A stretch of DNA of 64,000 nt from Streptomyces sp. NBC_00654 (GCF_026341775.1 NZ_JAPEOB010000002.1:1798001-1862000); one strand, 5' to 3'. Shown: positions 24,516 through 31,527, counted from the first letter of the stretch. Notes: generated from the sequence alone by a model not told the origin. Numbers and translations are program-made.

Positions 24516-24724
24516 AAGGCACGAGGCGCAAGGCGGACAACTCAAAGCGGATCGTAGCGGGAACGGTCGGCGACGACGTTCTCATCGTGCACAAGCTCAA
24601 GGTGCTGGACGAAGAGATGAAGATCCGGCGCGCCATCTGCGGAGCAGGAAAACCCAACGGCGAGACCGACGAATGGGCGCGGGCCGTGAACTGTCGGGCG
24701 TGTCTGGCTGTCGTCACCGAATGA
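24512..24724 (+). CDS. Small zinc-ribbon-like protein (70 aa)
   Basis: The start ATG 24512 overlaps the previous stop (ATGA). The sequence MKGTRRKADNSKRIVAGTVG is followed by a short beta-rich region and the pairs RRAICGAG ... VNCRACLAVV, with three cysteines that could bind zinc with a nearby His (LIVHKLK). Short proteins ending in 'VNCxxCL' are frequent in Streptomyces regulator-linked operons and actinophages. There is no enzymatic motif. Its stop overlaps the next ATG. Confidence 0.6.
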   Translation: MKGTRRKADNSKRIVAGTVGDDVLIVHKLKVLDEEMKIRRAICGAGKPNGETDEWARAVNCRACLAVVTE

Positions 24725-25050
24725 TCCCGCAAAAGCAACTGGTGAAAATACTGAGAGAAAGAACCCGCATGGAGTACCTGCCGGTCGGGCGTGAGTACTG
24801 GAACGACGATGACCGTAGCGCCGCTGAAGATGTAGCAACAGATTTCGTCAATGCGCTTAGGCGCGTGGGCATCAACTTCGACGGCATCGGCATTGACCCG
24901 CCCTGTGACACCTGCCAACAGGACGAGCACCGAATTGCGGTCGGTTGGATCACGCTTGAGGAAGCGGCCCGTATGACAGTAACGGTTAACGCAGCACTCG
25001 ACGAGCTAGACCGGTTCCACCGCACAGGTATGGCGTCGGTCTACCCCTAA
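24721..25050 (+). CDS. Hypothetical protein ending the coupled operon (109 aa)
   Basis: The start ATG 24721 overlaps the previous stop (ATGA). The N-terminal helix MIPQKQLVKILRERTRMEYL is followed by EDVATDFVNALRRVGINFDG and a Cys pair PPCDTCQQDEH, then a helix EEAARMTVTVNAALDELDRF. No family is recognised. It is the last of four overlapping genes; a long structured spacer separates it from the nucleotidyltransferase. Confidence 0.6.
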   Translation: MIPQKQLVKILRERTRMEYLPVGREYWNDDDRSAAEDVATDFVNALRRVGINFDGIGIDPPCDTCQQDEHRIAVGWITLEEAARMTVTVNAALDELDRFHRTGMASVYP

Positions 25051-25375
25051 TCCCCCGTCCCTGCCGGACGTAACCGAATTCGAGGCTCCCCTGCTTCCAT
25101 TCGGAATCCCGACAGGGACGGGACTCAACTCCGCTATTGGGGGGGCTTCCCAGGAAGGCCGGTAACCATCACGGCCGGTCTTCCGCTGATAGCGGGTACC
25201 CGGTCTGGCGAGATCGGGCACACAATCCCCGCCCCGGTAGATCGATCCGCGTCAACCCTTGGACAGGTCGAGCGCGCTACCGGGGCGGGCTCCGCCCTCT
25301 GCGGAGCAAACACTGAAAGGATGCCCCCAACCGGTGCCAGGCGGGCACCTGTTGGACTTCGAAGGAGCGCACGAC
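25051..25375 (+). promoter_or_regulatory. 325-bp non-coding region with nested inverted repeats before the cargo genes
   Basis: No convincing ORF. Four inverted repeats stand out: CCCGTCCCTG (25054-25063) with CAGGGACGGG (25113-25122); GGAAGGCCGG (25153-25162) with CCGGTCTTCC (25172-25181), one mismatch; CCCGCCCCGGTAG (25228-25240) with CTACCGGGGCGGG (25277-25289), perfect over 13 bp; and GCTCCGC (25289-25295) with GCGGAGC (25301-25307). The first may terminate the small-gene operon. The others form a potential structured leader for the nucleotidyltransferase, whose ribosome-binding site AAGGAG is at 25362. Confidence 0.5.
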
Positions 25376-26125
25376 ATGGCGGCAGCCCCGGTGACACAGG
25401 CTCTGATCCTGGCAGGTGGTCAGGCGACCCGTATGCGTCCGTACACCGATGACGCACCCAAAGCGATGGTCCCCGTAGCCGGTACCCCCATCGTCGGCTA
25501 CCAACTGGCGTGGCTCGCTGAGCACGGTGTGAAGTCCGTGGTGATCAGTGGCGGATATAAGCACGAAATGATTTCGGAGTACGCGGGCGATGGCTCCCGC
25601 TTCGGTGTAGAAATCCGGTATGCCATTGAAAACGAGCCTCTGGGCCGTGGCGGTGGGCTGAAATTTGGTGCTCGCCGGCTGCCAGATCCTGCTGCACCGT
25701 TCTTCGTACTCAACGGCGACGTGATCAGCACATTCTCGTTGGCGGATCTTTCCACCTACCACGAGAAGCACAACGGGGCCGTAACGGTCGCACTTTCCCC
25801 CTACCGGTCGAACTGGGGTGTTGCCGACCTGGACGACGACAACCGCATTCGGGGCTTCGTCCAGTCACCTGAGCTTCCGTACTGGATCAACGCGGGAATC
25901 TACGTATTCAACCCCGAAGTGGTCGCCATGCTCCCAGACGTGGGCGACCACGAGGACAGCACCTTCCCTCAACTCGCCAAAGATAACCGGCTTATCGGCT
26001 ACCGCCTCTCGGGCTACTGGCGGGGCATCGACACCGTAAAGGACGTGGTGCAAGCGTCCAAGGAAGTCCGGAACTCGGGGGGAATGCTGGCCCCGGAATT
26101 CCACACCACGGATCCAAACACCTGA
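25376..26125 (+). CDS. Sugar-1-phosphate nucleotidyltransferase
   Basis: This 249-residue Rossmann-fold NTP-transferase starts at ATG 25376 behind AAGGAG. The signature ALILAGGQATRMRPYTDDAP KAMVPVAGTPIVGYQLAWL (about residues 8-46) holds the NTP-phosphate loop and the conserved Lys. FFVLNGDVISTFSLADL (about 102-118) carries the metal-binding Asp, and WINAGIYVFNPEV (about 172) and GYWRGIDTVKDV complete the active site. It lacks the left-handed beta-helix or acetyltransferase tail of larger family members, so it resembles short glucose-1-phosphate or mannose-1-phosphate nucleotidyltransferases. No other sugar gene accompanies it. The next gene follows after 46 bp on the same strand. Confidence 0.88.
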   Translation: MAAAPVTQALILAGGQATRMRPYTDDAPKAMVPVAGTPIVGYQLAWLAEHGVKSVVISGGYKHEMISEYAGDGSRFGVEIRYAIENEPLGRGGGLKFGARRLPDPAAPFFVLNGDVISTFSLADLSTYHEKHNGAVTVALSPYRSNWGVADLDDDNRIRGFVQSPELPYWINAGIYVFNPEVVAMLPDVGDHEDSTFPQLAKDNRLIGYRLSGYWRGIDTVKDVVQASKEVRNSGGMLAPEFHTTDPNT

Positions 26126-26171
26126 TACACGGGTCAACGTCGGCCCAATGAGCCGGAAGGAAACTACAACT

Positions 26172-26978
26172 GTGATCAACGCGAACGAGGTAATCGGCAG
26201 CCATCACGTTCTGTTCATCACGTTCGACTCATTGCGCTACGACGTTGCGCGGGCTGCGAACCATGCCGGGCGCACACCGAACCTGGAGAGCGTCTTACCG
26301 GATGGATTGTGGGAGGAGCGACGTACGCAGGGATCGTTCACGCTCCCTGCGCACATGGCGTTCTTCTCCGGATTTCTTCCCGTCCCGTCCGGTCCGGCTC
26401 GCCCTGGCCGACTCCTTGCCTGTCAGGCAATGCGTGGAACGACGATCCGGCAACGGACTTTCGTCTTTGACGCACCGGACATCGTGACGGGGCTATCAGG
26501 GCTGGGATACCGCACGGTGTGCATCGGGGGTGTCGGCTTCTTCTCGTCTCAAACGAAATTGGGCCGCGTTCTGCCGGGTCTTTTCCAAGAGAGCTACTGG
26601 AGTCCGCAGACGGGAACCGACTGCCCAGATTCCACGCGCCATCAGGTAGACATCGCGCTGCGGGTTCTCAAGGAACAGGATCCGGGGGAACTGCTCTTTC
26701 TGTTCCTCAACGTGTCCGCCACTCATACGCCGCACCATGTGTATCTGCCGGGCGAAACAGCAGACTCTTGGGAGAGCCAGTGTGCAGCCCTGTCCTACGC
26801 GGACGGCCAGCTTGGCCGACTGCTTGAAGTCGCGCCGAGCACCGGCCCGTGGCTCGTGTTGTTGTGCGCAGACCACGGTGAGGCGTTCGGGGAAGACGGC
26901 TACCACGGCCACGGTATTGCCCATCCGTCCGTGTGGACGGTGCCCTACTCGGAATCTCTGATGCCTGCTGCCGAGTAG
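26172..26978 (+). CDS. STM4013/SEN3800-type hydrolase (alkaline-phosphatase superfamily)
   Basis: This 268-residue protein starts at GTG 26172 (VINANEVIGSHHVLFITFDS) behind GGAAGGAAA; ATG 26148 is an alternative. The metal motif LFITFDSLRYDVA lies near residues 14-26. RTQGSFTLPAHMAFFSGFLP and VCIGGVGFFSSQTKLGRVLP are blocks I associate with the STM4013/SEN3800 group, and LLCADHGEAFGEDGYHGHG (about 236-254) supplies the distal metal ligands of sulfatase/phosphatase folds. The substrate is unknown. In other bacteria this family sits with radical-SAM partners STM4011/4012, which are absent here. A TTA leucine codon at 26295-26297 would make translation bldA-dependent. Confidence 0.78.
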   Translation: MINANEVIGSHHVLFITFDSLRYDVARAANHAGRTPNLESVLPDGLWEERRTQGSFTLPAHMAFFSGFLPVPSGPARPGRLLACQAMRGTTIRQRTFVFDAPDIVTGLSGLGYRTVCIGGVGFFSSQTKLGRVLPGLFQESYWSPQTGTDCPDSTRHQVDIALRVLKEQDPGELLFLFLNVSATHTPHHVYLPGETADSWESQCAALSYADGQLGRLLEVAPSTGPWLVLLCADHGEAFGEDGYHGHGIAHPSVWTVPYSESLMPAAE

Positions 26979-26996
26979 CCTCCCGCGTTCCCCCTG

Positions 26997-27027
26997 GCCC
27001 CGCTCGAACCTCCCGTCCGAGCGGGGC
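26997..27027 (+). terminator. Terminator after the cargo genes
   Basis: GCCCCGCTCG (26997-27006) pairs perfectly with CGAGCGGGGC (27018-27027) around an 11-nt loop, followed by TT. It lies 19 bp after the hydrolase stop and closes the element's last transcript before attR. Confidence 0.8.
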
Positions 27028-27096
27028 TTCCCGCTGCTCAACTCCCGCCGCATAGACGCTGGTCAGAGCCTCGCGGTAACCTATGGTTCCGTTGGT

Positions 27097-27135
27097 TCAC
27101 GGGCAGGCGATGTCGCTCCAGATCTCGACGCGCAT
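27097..27135 (-). pseudogene. DsbA/FrnE-type oxidoreductase, 5' fragment
   Basis: From ATG 27135 the host gene encodes MRVEIWSDIACP and then meets an element-derived TGA (27097-27099) immediately after the att core. AGAAGAAGAG upstream provides the ribosome-binding site. Joining 27135-27109 to 17410-16721 gives a 238-residue intact protein with WSDIACPWCYIGK, a textbook FrnE/DsbA N-terminus. It is downstream of, and probably co-transcribed with, the GNAT gene at 27209-27685. Confidence 0.88.
27098..27108. other. attR: right junction core of the integrated element
   Basis: This is the second copy of CACGGGCAGGC. The element-side arm TATGGTTCCGT (27082-27092) is an imperfect inverted repeat of ACGGAGCCATA beside attL; the host side is the first codons of the DsbA gene. 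Confidence 0.85.
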
Positions 27136-27208
27136 GACTCTTCTTCTCTCCAGGCTCTCGGGCGGTACGGAGGACGCCCCCGCACCCAGGTCGAACGCAG
27201 AAGCGGAC

Positions 27209-27685
27209 CTACTGATTCCCGAGGGTGAGACGCAGGACGAGATGGTCCCCGTCGCGCGGGGTGTCCGGGTCCTGGGTCCAGCCGTGGTGGGCGTAGAAGG
27301 ACTGGGCCCTGACATTGGGCGCGAAGACCTCCAGCAGGGCGGTCCGCACGCCGGCGCGCCGCCATGCGTCGGTGCAGGCGGTGTGCAGGGCGGTGCCGAT
27401 GCCCGTGCGCCACTGGGACGGGGCGACATGGAGCTGGGTGAGATGCATGACCCCGTCGCGTACGGAGCAGGCGGCGACCCCCGCCAGCGCGCCGTCCCGC
27501 TCGGCGCACAGGACCGTGGCCCCGGGACGGTCGATGGCACCGGCCCAGCCCTCGCGGCTGCGCGAGATCTCGGCCTCGCCCGCGTACTCCTCGACCGGCA
27601 GGTGGTCCTGGTAGTAGGTGGCACGCGCCTCCGTGTGCAGGCGGACTATCGCGTCGAGATCGGCGGGGGTCGCTGTTCTGATCAT
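27209..27685 (-). CDS. GNAT family N-acetyltransferase
   Basis: This 158-residue GNAT protein starts at ATG 27685 (MIRTATPADLDAIVRLHTEA); the frame is open further upstream but without family similarity. Motif A appears as LTQLHVAPSQWRTGIGTALH (about residues 90-109) with the Q/RxxGxG/A acetyl-CoA loop WRTGIGTALH, and motif B as NVRAQSFYAHHGWTQDPDTP. The substrate is unknown. It lies between the P450 and the split DsbA gene, all on the minus strand, so before integration the three probably formed one transcript. Confidence 0.85.
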   Translation of the reverse strand: MIRTATPADLDAIVRLHTEARATYYQDHLPVEEYAGEAEISRSREGWAGAIDRPGATVLCAERDGALAGVAACSVRDGVMHLTQLHVAPSQWRTGIGTALHTACTDAWRRAGVRTALLEVFAPNVRAQSFYAHHGWTQDPDTPRDGDHLVLRLTLGNQ

Positions 27686-27768
27686 GACGCGAGGGACGCT
27701 CCGGACCCCGGTCACGGTTGCGCCCCCACCACGGAGGCCCGGCCCCGGGGCGTCCCGCTGACGGTCCA

Positions 27769-29055
27769 TCAGTCCAGGTACACCGGCAGCGCGTCCACTC
27801 CGTACACGATCGACAGCTTCCGGAACTCCAGTTCCGCGGGGGGCACGGCGAGGCTCATCCGGGGGAAGTGGGACACCAGTGGGGGGAAGGCCGCCCGGAG
27901 TTCCATCCTGCCCAGCTCCGCTCCGATACAGCGGTGGATGCCATGGCCGAAGGCCAGGTGGGAGGAGGGGGGCGGGCGCGACGGGTCGAAGGAGTCCATC
28001 GCGGGGCCCAGGCGCGGGTCGCGGTCGGCGGCGCTGAGCGAGACGATGACGATGTCGCCGCCGGATATCCGGACGCCGCCGACTTCCAGGTCCTCGCGGG
28101 CGAAGCGCGGGAAGGCCGTCTGGACCACCGTGAGATGGCGCAGGAGTTCGTCGACGAAGGGCGTCACGACGGCGGCCGGGTCCTCGGCGTCGCGGAGCGC
28201 GGTGAAGTGCTCGCGGTCCTGGAGCATGATCAGCGTGCCGAGGGCGAGCATGCTCGCGGTCGTCTCCAGGCCGCCGGTGAGGACGCCGTCGGCGAGACCG
28301 GTGAGTTCCTCGTCGGTGACGCTGTCGCCGTGTTCGCGGACGAGCATGCCGAGCAGGCCGTCCCCGGGGCAGCGGCGCTGCTGCTCGACCACGCCACGCA
28401 GATAGTCGCGGGACCGGGAGATGGCGCCGAAGGACGCGCCGACGCCGCCGAGCACATCGAAGCGTGCCACAGAGAACTGCTGGAACGCCTGCCGCTCCGC
28501 GTAGGGGACGCCGAGCAGTTCGCAGATGACCAGGGCAGGGACCGGAAGCGCGAAGTGCTCGACGAGATCCACCCGGCCCTCTGCGTCCGCCGCCTTGGCC
28601 AGTCCGCCCAGGCTGTCCTCGACGATCGCGTGGATACGGGGAGTGAGACGGCCCAGGCGGCGCATCGTGAACTCGGGGGTGAGCAGGCGCCGCAGACGGG
28701 TGTGGTCCGGCGGGTCGCAGAAGCCCAGGCCGCCCGGCTGGTGGTTCTCGACGACACCGGTGCGGCCGACGAGGTGGGCGAAGTCGTTGCTGAAGGCGCG
28801 GGCGTCGCCGAGGACCTGCTTGGCCTCCTCGTATCCGGAGACCAGCCAGACCGTCATTCCCGGGATCGGCAGCCTGCTGACCGGTTCACGGTCGCGCAGC
28901 GCCCCGATCTCGGGCACGGGGTCGAGGCCGTCGCGGCGCAGCGGCAGCAACGCGGCGTCGGGCAGCTTCGAGAGGTCGAGGGAGGTGCCCTTGGACCTGA
29001 GGCGGGCGAGGTAGCGGCGCGTGAGCCAGGTCGTCATCGCGGAACGTACGGACAT
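27769..29055 (-). CDS. Cytochrome P450
   Basis: This 428-residue soluble bacterial P450 starts at ATG 29055 (MSVRSAMTTWLTRRYLARL). The I-helix oxygen-binding region reads DGVLTGGLETTASMLALG (about residues 243-260), with GGLETT in place of the usual AGxxTT. The K-helix ExxR is in FVDELLRHL, and the heme-binding loop is FGHGIHRCIGAELGRMELR with the cysteine thiolate near residue 375. No ferredoxin gene is adjacent. It resembles macrolide- or terpene-type CYP105/CYP107 relatives, but the substrate cannot be assigned. A GNAT gene follows after 83 bp. Confidence 0.93.
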   Translation of the reverse strand: MSVRSAMTTWLTRRYLARLRSKGTSLDLSKLPDAALLPLRRDGLDPVPEIGALRDREPVSRLPIPGMTVWLVSGYEEAKQVLGDARAFSNDFAHLVGRTGVVENHQPGGLGFCDPPDHTRLRRLLTPEFTMRRLGRLTPRIHAIVEDSLGGLAKAADAEGRVDLVEHFALPVPALVICELLGVPYAERQAFQQFSVARFDVLGGVGASFGAISRSRDYLRGVVEQQRRCPGDGLLGMLVREHGDSVTDEELTGLADGVLTGGLETTASMLALGTLIMLQDREHFTALRDAEDPAAVVTPFVDELLRHLTVVQTAFPRFAREDLEVGGVRISGGDIVIVSLSAADRDPRLGPAMDSFDPSRPPPSSHLAFGHGIHRCIGAELGRMELRAAFPPLVSHFPRMSLAVPPAELEFRKLSIVYGVDALPVYLD

Positions 29056-29239
29056 GCTGGTGCTCGCATCTGTGAGGTGGGACGGACAGGGCCGGTGCCG
29101 ATACCGGTACCAGAAGGAGGCGGGAGGGGAAATCCTGCCGGACCGGTGCGCGGGCGTCCCCATCGGGCCGACGGAACGGCACCGCGGGCCGTACCTGCCG
29201 CGGGTCGCGGGGCGGCGAGCGAGGGTCCGGGACCCGGTG

Positions 29240-29284
29240 AACCGCCCCGGCCCCGCTCATGTGGTGAGCGGGGCCGGGGCGGTT
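29240..29284. terminator. 20-bp perfect hairpin between the P450 and the aldehyde dehydrogenase operon
   Basis: AACCGCCCCGGCCCCGCTCA (29240-29259) and TGAGCGGGGCCGGGGCGGTT (29265-29284) are perfect inverted repeats with a 5-nt loop. It is the terminator of the leftward ALDH-DUF1349 operon, upstream of the P450 promoter. Confidence 0.85.
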
Positions 29285-29340
29285 GACGGAGGGCGGGCCG
29301 GGGCGGCCGACTCTGCGGGCGGGTGCGGGCGGGTGGCGCC

Positions 29341-29952
29341 TCAGCTGCCGTCGCGCAGGTCCTTCAGTCCCTCGGCCCGGAAGCCGATCCGGTCGAAGAC
29401 CGCGCCGCACCCCTCACCGGTGGGCGACTGCACCAGGAATCCGGCGAGCGCGGACGCCCGCTCCTGGGGGGTGCCGAGGGTGAAGACGCGGACGAAGGTC
29501 CAGGTCTCGCCGTCGGCCGAGGCGTGGAAGGCGAAGGCGCCGCCCGTGCGGCTGAGCCGCAGCCAGAAGGTGTCCCCGTCCACGACGAAGGAGTTGGCGT
29601 CGTCGGAGTGCCCACGGGTGACGACGGTGCAGATGGTCGGGGTCTGCGGGGAGAGCTCCAGGCAGAGCTTCGCCCACTCCCGTTCACCGGCGTGCAGATA
29701 GAGCACCCCGGCGTCGAAGGCGGCCAGGAAGCCGACCTGTACACGGGCGCTCAGCTGGAAGTCCCCGTCCGGAACGGCTGCCAGCAGGCGCGGCGCGTCG
29801 GTGGCGGAGTCGAGGGCGTCGCCGCCCGGGGGAACGAAGCGGTCCTGGCGGGCACCGGCCCGGCCGGTCAGCACCCCGTCCGCGTAGGACCAGTCGCCGT
29901 CCGGGCCGAACGGCAGGAGCGGAAAGGGGAGTTCGGGGATGTTCATCGTCAT
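29341..29952 (-). CDS. DUF1349-family protein
   Basis: This 203-residue protein starts at ATG 29952 (MTMNIPELPFPLLPFGPDGD), overlapping the ALDH stop by ATGA. It shows the beta-jelly-roll DUF1349 pattern: QLSARVQVGFLAAFDAGVLY LHAGEREWAKLCLE, then VVTRGHSDDANSF, FWLRLSRTGGAFAFHASADG and FLVQSPTGEGCGAVFDRIGF. These concanavalin-like domains are thought to bind or act on carbohydrates; older names call it 'regulation of enolase protein 1'. The coupling to a sugar-acid dehydrogenase supports a role in carbohydrate metabolism. Confidence 0.82.
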   Translation of the reverse strand: MTMNIPELPFPLLPFGPDGDWSYADGVLTGRAGARQDRFVPPGGDALDSATDAPRLLAAVPDGDFQLSARVQVGFLAAFDAGVLYLHAGEREWAKLCLELSPQTPTICTVVTRGHSDDANSFVVDGDTFWLRLSRTGGAFAFHASADGETWTFVRVFTLGTPQERASALAGFLVQSPTGEGCGAVFDRIGFRAEGLKDLRDGS

Positions 29953-31469
29953 GCCCGTCGTCCGTCCACGCGGCGGGGCAGTCCCAGCGGGTTGTCCTCC
30001 CGCAGCTCCGGCGGCAGCAGGGCCTGAGGCGTGCCCTGGTAGCTGACCGGGCGCAGCCAGCGCTCGATCGCGGTGGCGCCGACGGAGGTGGACGTGGAGG
30101 TGGAGGCCGGGTAGGGGCCGCCGTGGTGCTGGGCCGGTGCGACGGCGACGCCGGTCGGCCAGCCGTTGACGAGGACGCGCCCGGCGAGCGGTGTGAGGGC
30201 GGCGAGCAGTCCGGCCGCGCCGCCCGCGGCCTCCTCGGCGGCGATCTGGAGGGTGGCGGTCAGGTTGCCCGGGAGCCGGGAGAGCACCGCGGTGATCTCG
30301 TCCTCGGACGCGTACCGCGCCACGACGGTGACCGGGCCGAAGCACTCCTCCAGGAGCGCGTCGTGCGGGCCCTCGGCGGTGAGCCGTGCGGCCGGTACGG
30401 TCAGGAAGCCCGCGCTGACGGTGTGTTCGCCGCCCGCGCCGGGGATGACGGGGGCTTCCACGTCCGCGAGCGCGGCCCGCTCCCGGACGCCCGCGAGGAA
30501 CGCGTCGCGCATCCGGTGGCCGAGCATCACTCCGGCACCGGCGGCGCCGACCGTCTCGGCGAGGGCCTTCAGCAGCCGGTCACCGGCCTCGCCCGCGGGG
30601 GCCAGGACGAAGCCGGGCTTCGTGCAGAACTGCCCGGCGCCCATGGTCATCGAGCCGCCGAGCCCGGCGCCGATCTGCTCACCGCGCTCGGCGGCGGCCG
30701 CCTCGGTGACGACGACCGGGTTGAGCGAGCCGAGCTCGCCGTGGAAGGGGATCGGGGCGGGCCGGGCCGCCGCCGCGTCGAACAGGGCCCGTCCGCCGCG
30801 TACGGAGCCGGTGAAGCCCGCCGCGCTCACCAGCGGGTGCCCGATCAGCTCGACGCCCGCCTCGAAGCCGTGCACCAGGGTGAGCACGTCCTCGGGCAGT
30901 CCGACCCGGGCGGCGGCACGGCGGAGCACGGAGGCGCACAGCTCGGAGGTCGCGGGGTGGTCGGGGTGCGCCTTGACGACGACCGGGCAGCCGGCCGCGA
31001 GCGCGCTCGCGGTGTCGCCGCCGGGGACGGAGAAGGCGAGCGGGAAGTTGCCGGCCGCGTAGACGGCGACCACACCGAGGGGGATCCTGTAGCGGCGCAG
31101 GTCGGGCCAGGGCGGGGTCCTGGTGGCGTCCTCGTGGTCGATGCGGATGTCGAGGTAGGCGCCCTCGTCGACGGCCTCCGCGAAGGCCCTCAACTGTGCC
31201 GCGGTACGGGCGAGTTCCCCGGTGAGCCGGGCCGGTCCGAGCGCGGTCTCCGCGTCCGCGGCCTCGATGACCTGTTCCCCGGCCTCGCCGAGCAGGTCCG
31301 CGGCGGTGCGCAGGAACGCGGCGCGTACGGTGCGGTCGGCGAGCGCGTCGCGTACGGCGTGGGCTACCCCGACCGCGCGGTCGACGTCCTCGGCCGTAGC
31401 CTCCACCGCAACCTGCTCACGCGGGTTCCCGGTTCGGGGGTCGACGCTCCAGACTGGTGCTGCTGCCAC
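29949..31469 (-). CDS. 2,5-dioxovalerate (alpha-ketoglutarate semialdehyde) dehydrogenase
   Basis: This 506-residue NAD(P)-dependent aldehyde dehydrogenase uses GTG 31469 (VAAAPVWSVDPRTGNPREQV) with GGAAGGAA upstream; GTG 31496 is the alternative. Active-site blocks are YAAGNFPLAFSVPGGDTASA, KAHPDHPATSE, FTGSVRGGRALF, HGELGSLNPVVV (general-base Glu) and GAGQFCTKPG (nucleophilic Cys). Gaps and motifs match the KGSADH branch (YcbD/AldH-like), which oxidises 2-oxoglutarate semialdehyde to 2-oxoglutarate at the end of oxidative uronate or aldarate breakdown. It is divergent from an IclR gene with an operator between them. Confidence 0.87.
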   Translation of the reverse strand: MAAAPVWSVDPRTGNPREQVAVEATAEDVDRAVGVAHAVRDALADRTVRAAFLRTAADLLGEAGEQVIEAADAETALGPARLTGELARTAAQLRAFAEAVDEGAYLDIRIDHEDATRTPPWPDLRRYRIPLGVVAVYAAGNFPLAFSVPGGDTASALAAGCPVVVKAHPDHPATSELCASVLRRAAARVGLPEDVLTLVHGFEAGVELIGHPLVSAAGFTGSVRGGRALFDAAAARPAPIPFHGELGSLNPVVVTEAAAAERGEQIGAGLGGSMTMGAGQFCTKPGFVLAPAGEAGDRLLKALAETVGAAGAGVMLGHRMRDAFLAGVRERAALADVEAPVIPGAGGEHTVSAGFLTVPAARLTAEGPHDALLEECFGPVTVVARYASEDEITAVLSRLPGNLTATLQIAAEEAAGGAAGLLAALTPLAGRVLVNGWPTGVAVAPAQHHGGPYPASTSTSTSVGATAIERWLRPVSYQGTPQALLPPELREDNPLGLPRRVDGRRA

Positions 31470-31507
31470 CGTGTTTCCTTCCCGGTCCGCTGCCACGCAT
31501 CACGGCG

Positions 31508-31527
31508 TTGTTCGGTATTCTGAACAG
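31508..31527. promoter_or_regulatory. Putative IclR operator (site 1)
   Basis: TTGTTCGGTATTCTGAACAG contains the inverted repeat TGTTC-N8-GAACA (31509-31526), centred between the divergent aldehyde dehydrogenase and IclR genes. The right half TTTCTGAACAG recurs upstream of the deoxyglucarate dehydratase gene at 39123-39142 (14 of 20 positions identical). Confidence 0.6.

Larger units (their letters stand above)
17411..27097. mobile_element. 9.7-kb serine-integrase element inserted in a DsbA gene (satellite- or prophage-like)
   Basis: The segment is bounded by an 11-bp duplicated core; joining the flanks restores an uninterrupted DsbA gene. It has visibly lower GC and more A/T-ending codons than its surroundings. 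In order it carries: degenerate 32-bp repeats, a serine integrase, two zinc-finger proteins, three small hypothetical genes, an HNH nuclease, a P27-type terminase small subunit, an HTH/TPR regulator on the opposite strand, a coupled operon of four small genes, a nucleotidyltransferase and an STM4013-type hydrolase. There is no large terminase, portal, capsid, tail, lysis, primase or conjugation gene. That fits a phage satellite or a prophage remnant better than an integrative conjugative element. Confidence 0.85.

Noticed and set aside
17411..27097. Actinomycete integrative conjugative element (pSAM2-like)
   Set aside because: There is no FtsK-like transfer gene, no replication initiator or Prim-Pol, and no tyrosine integrase with a tRNA site.
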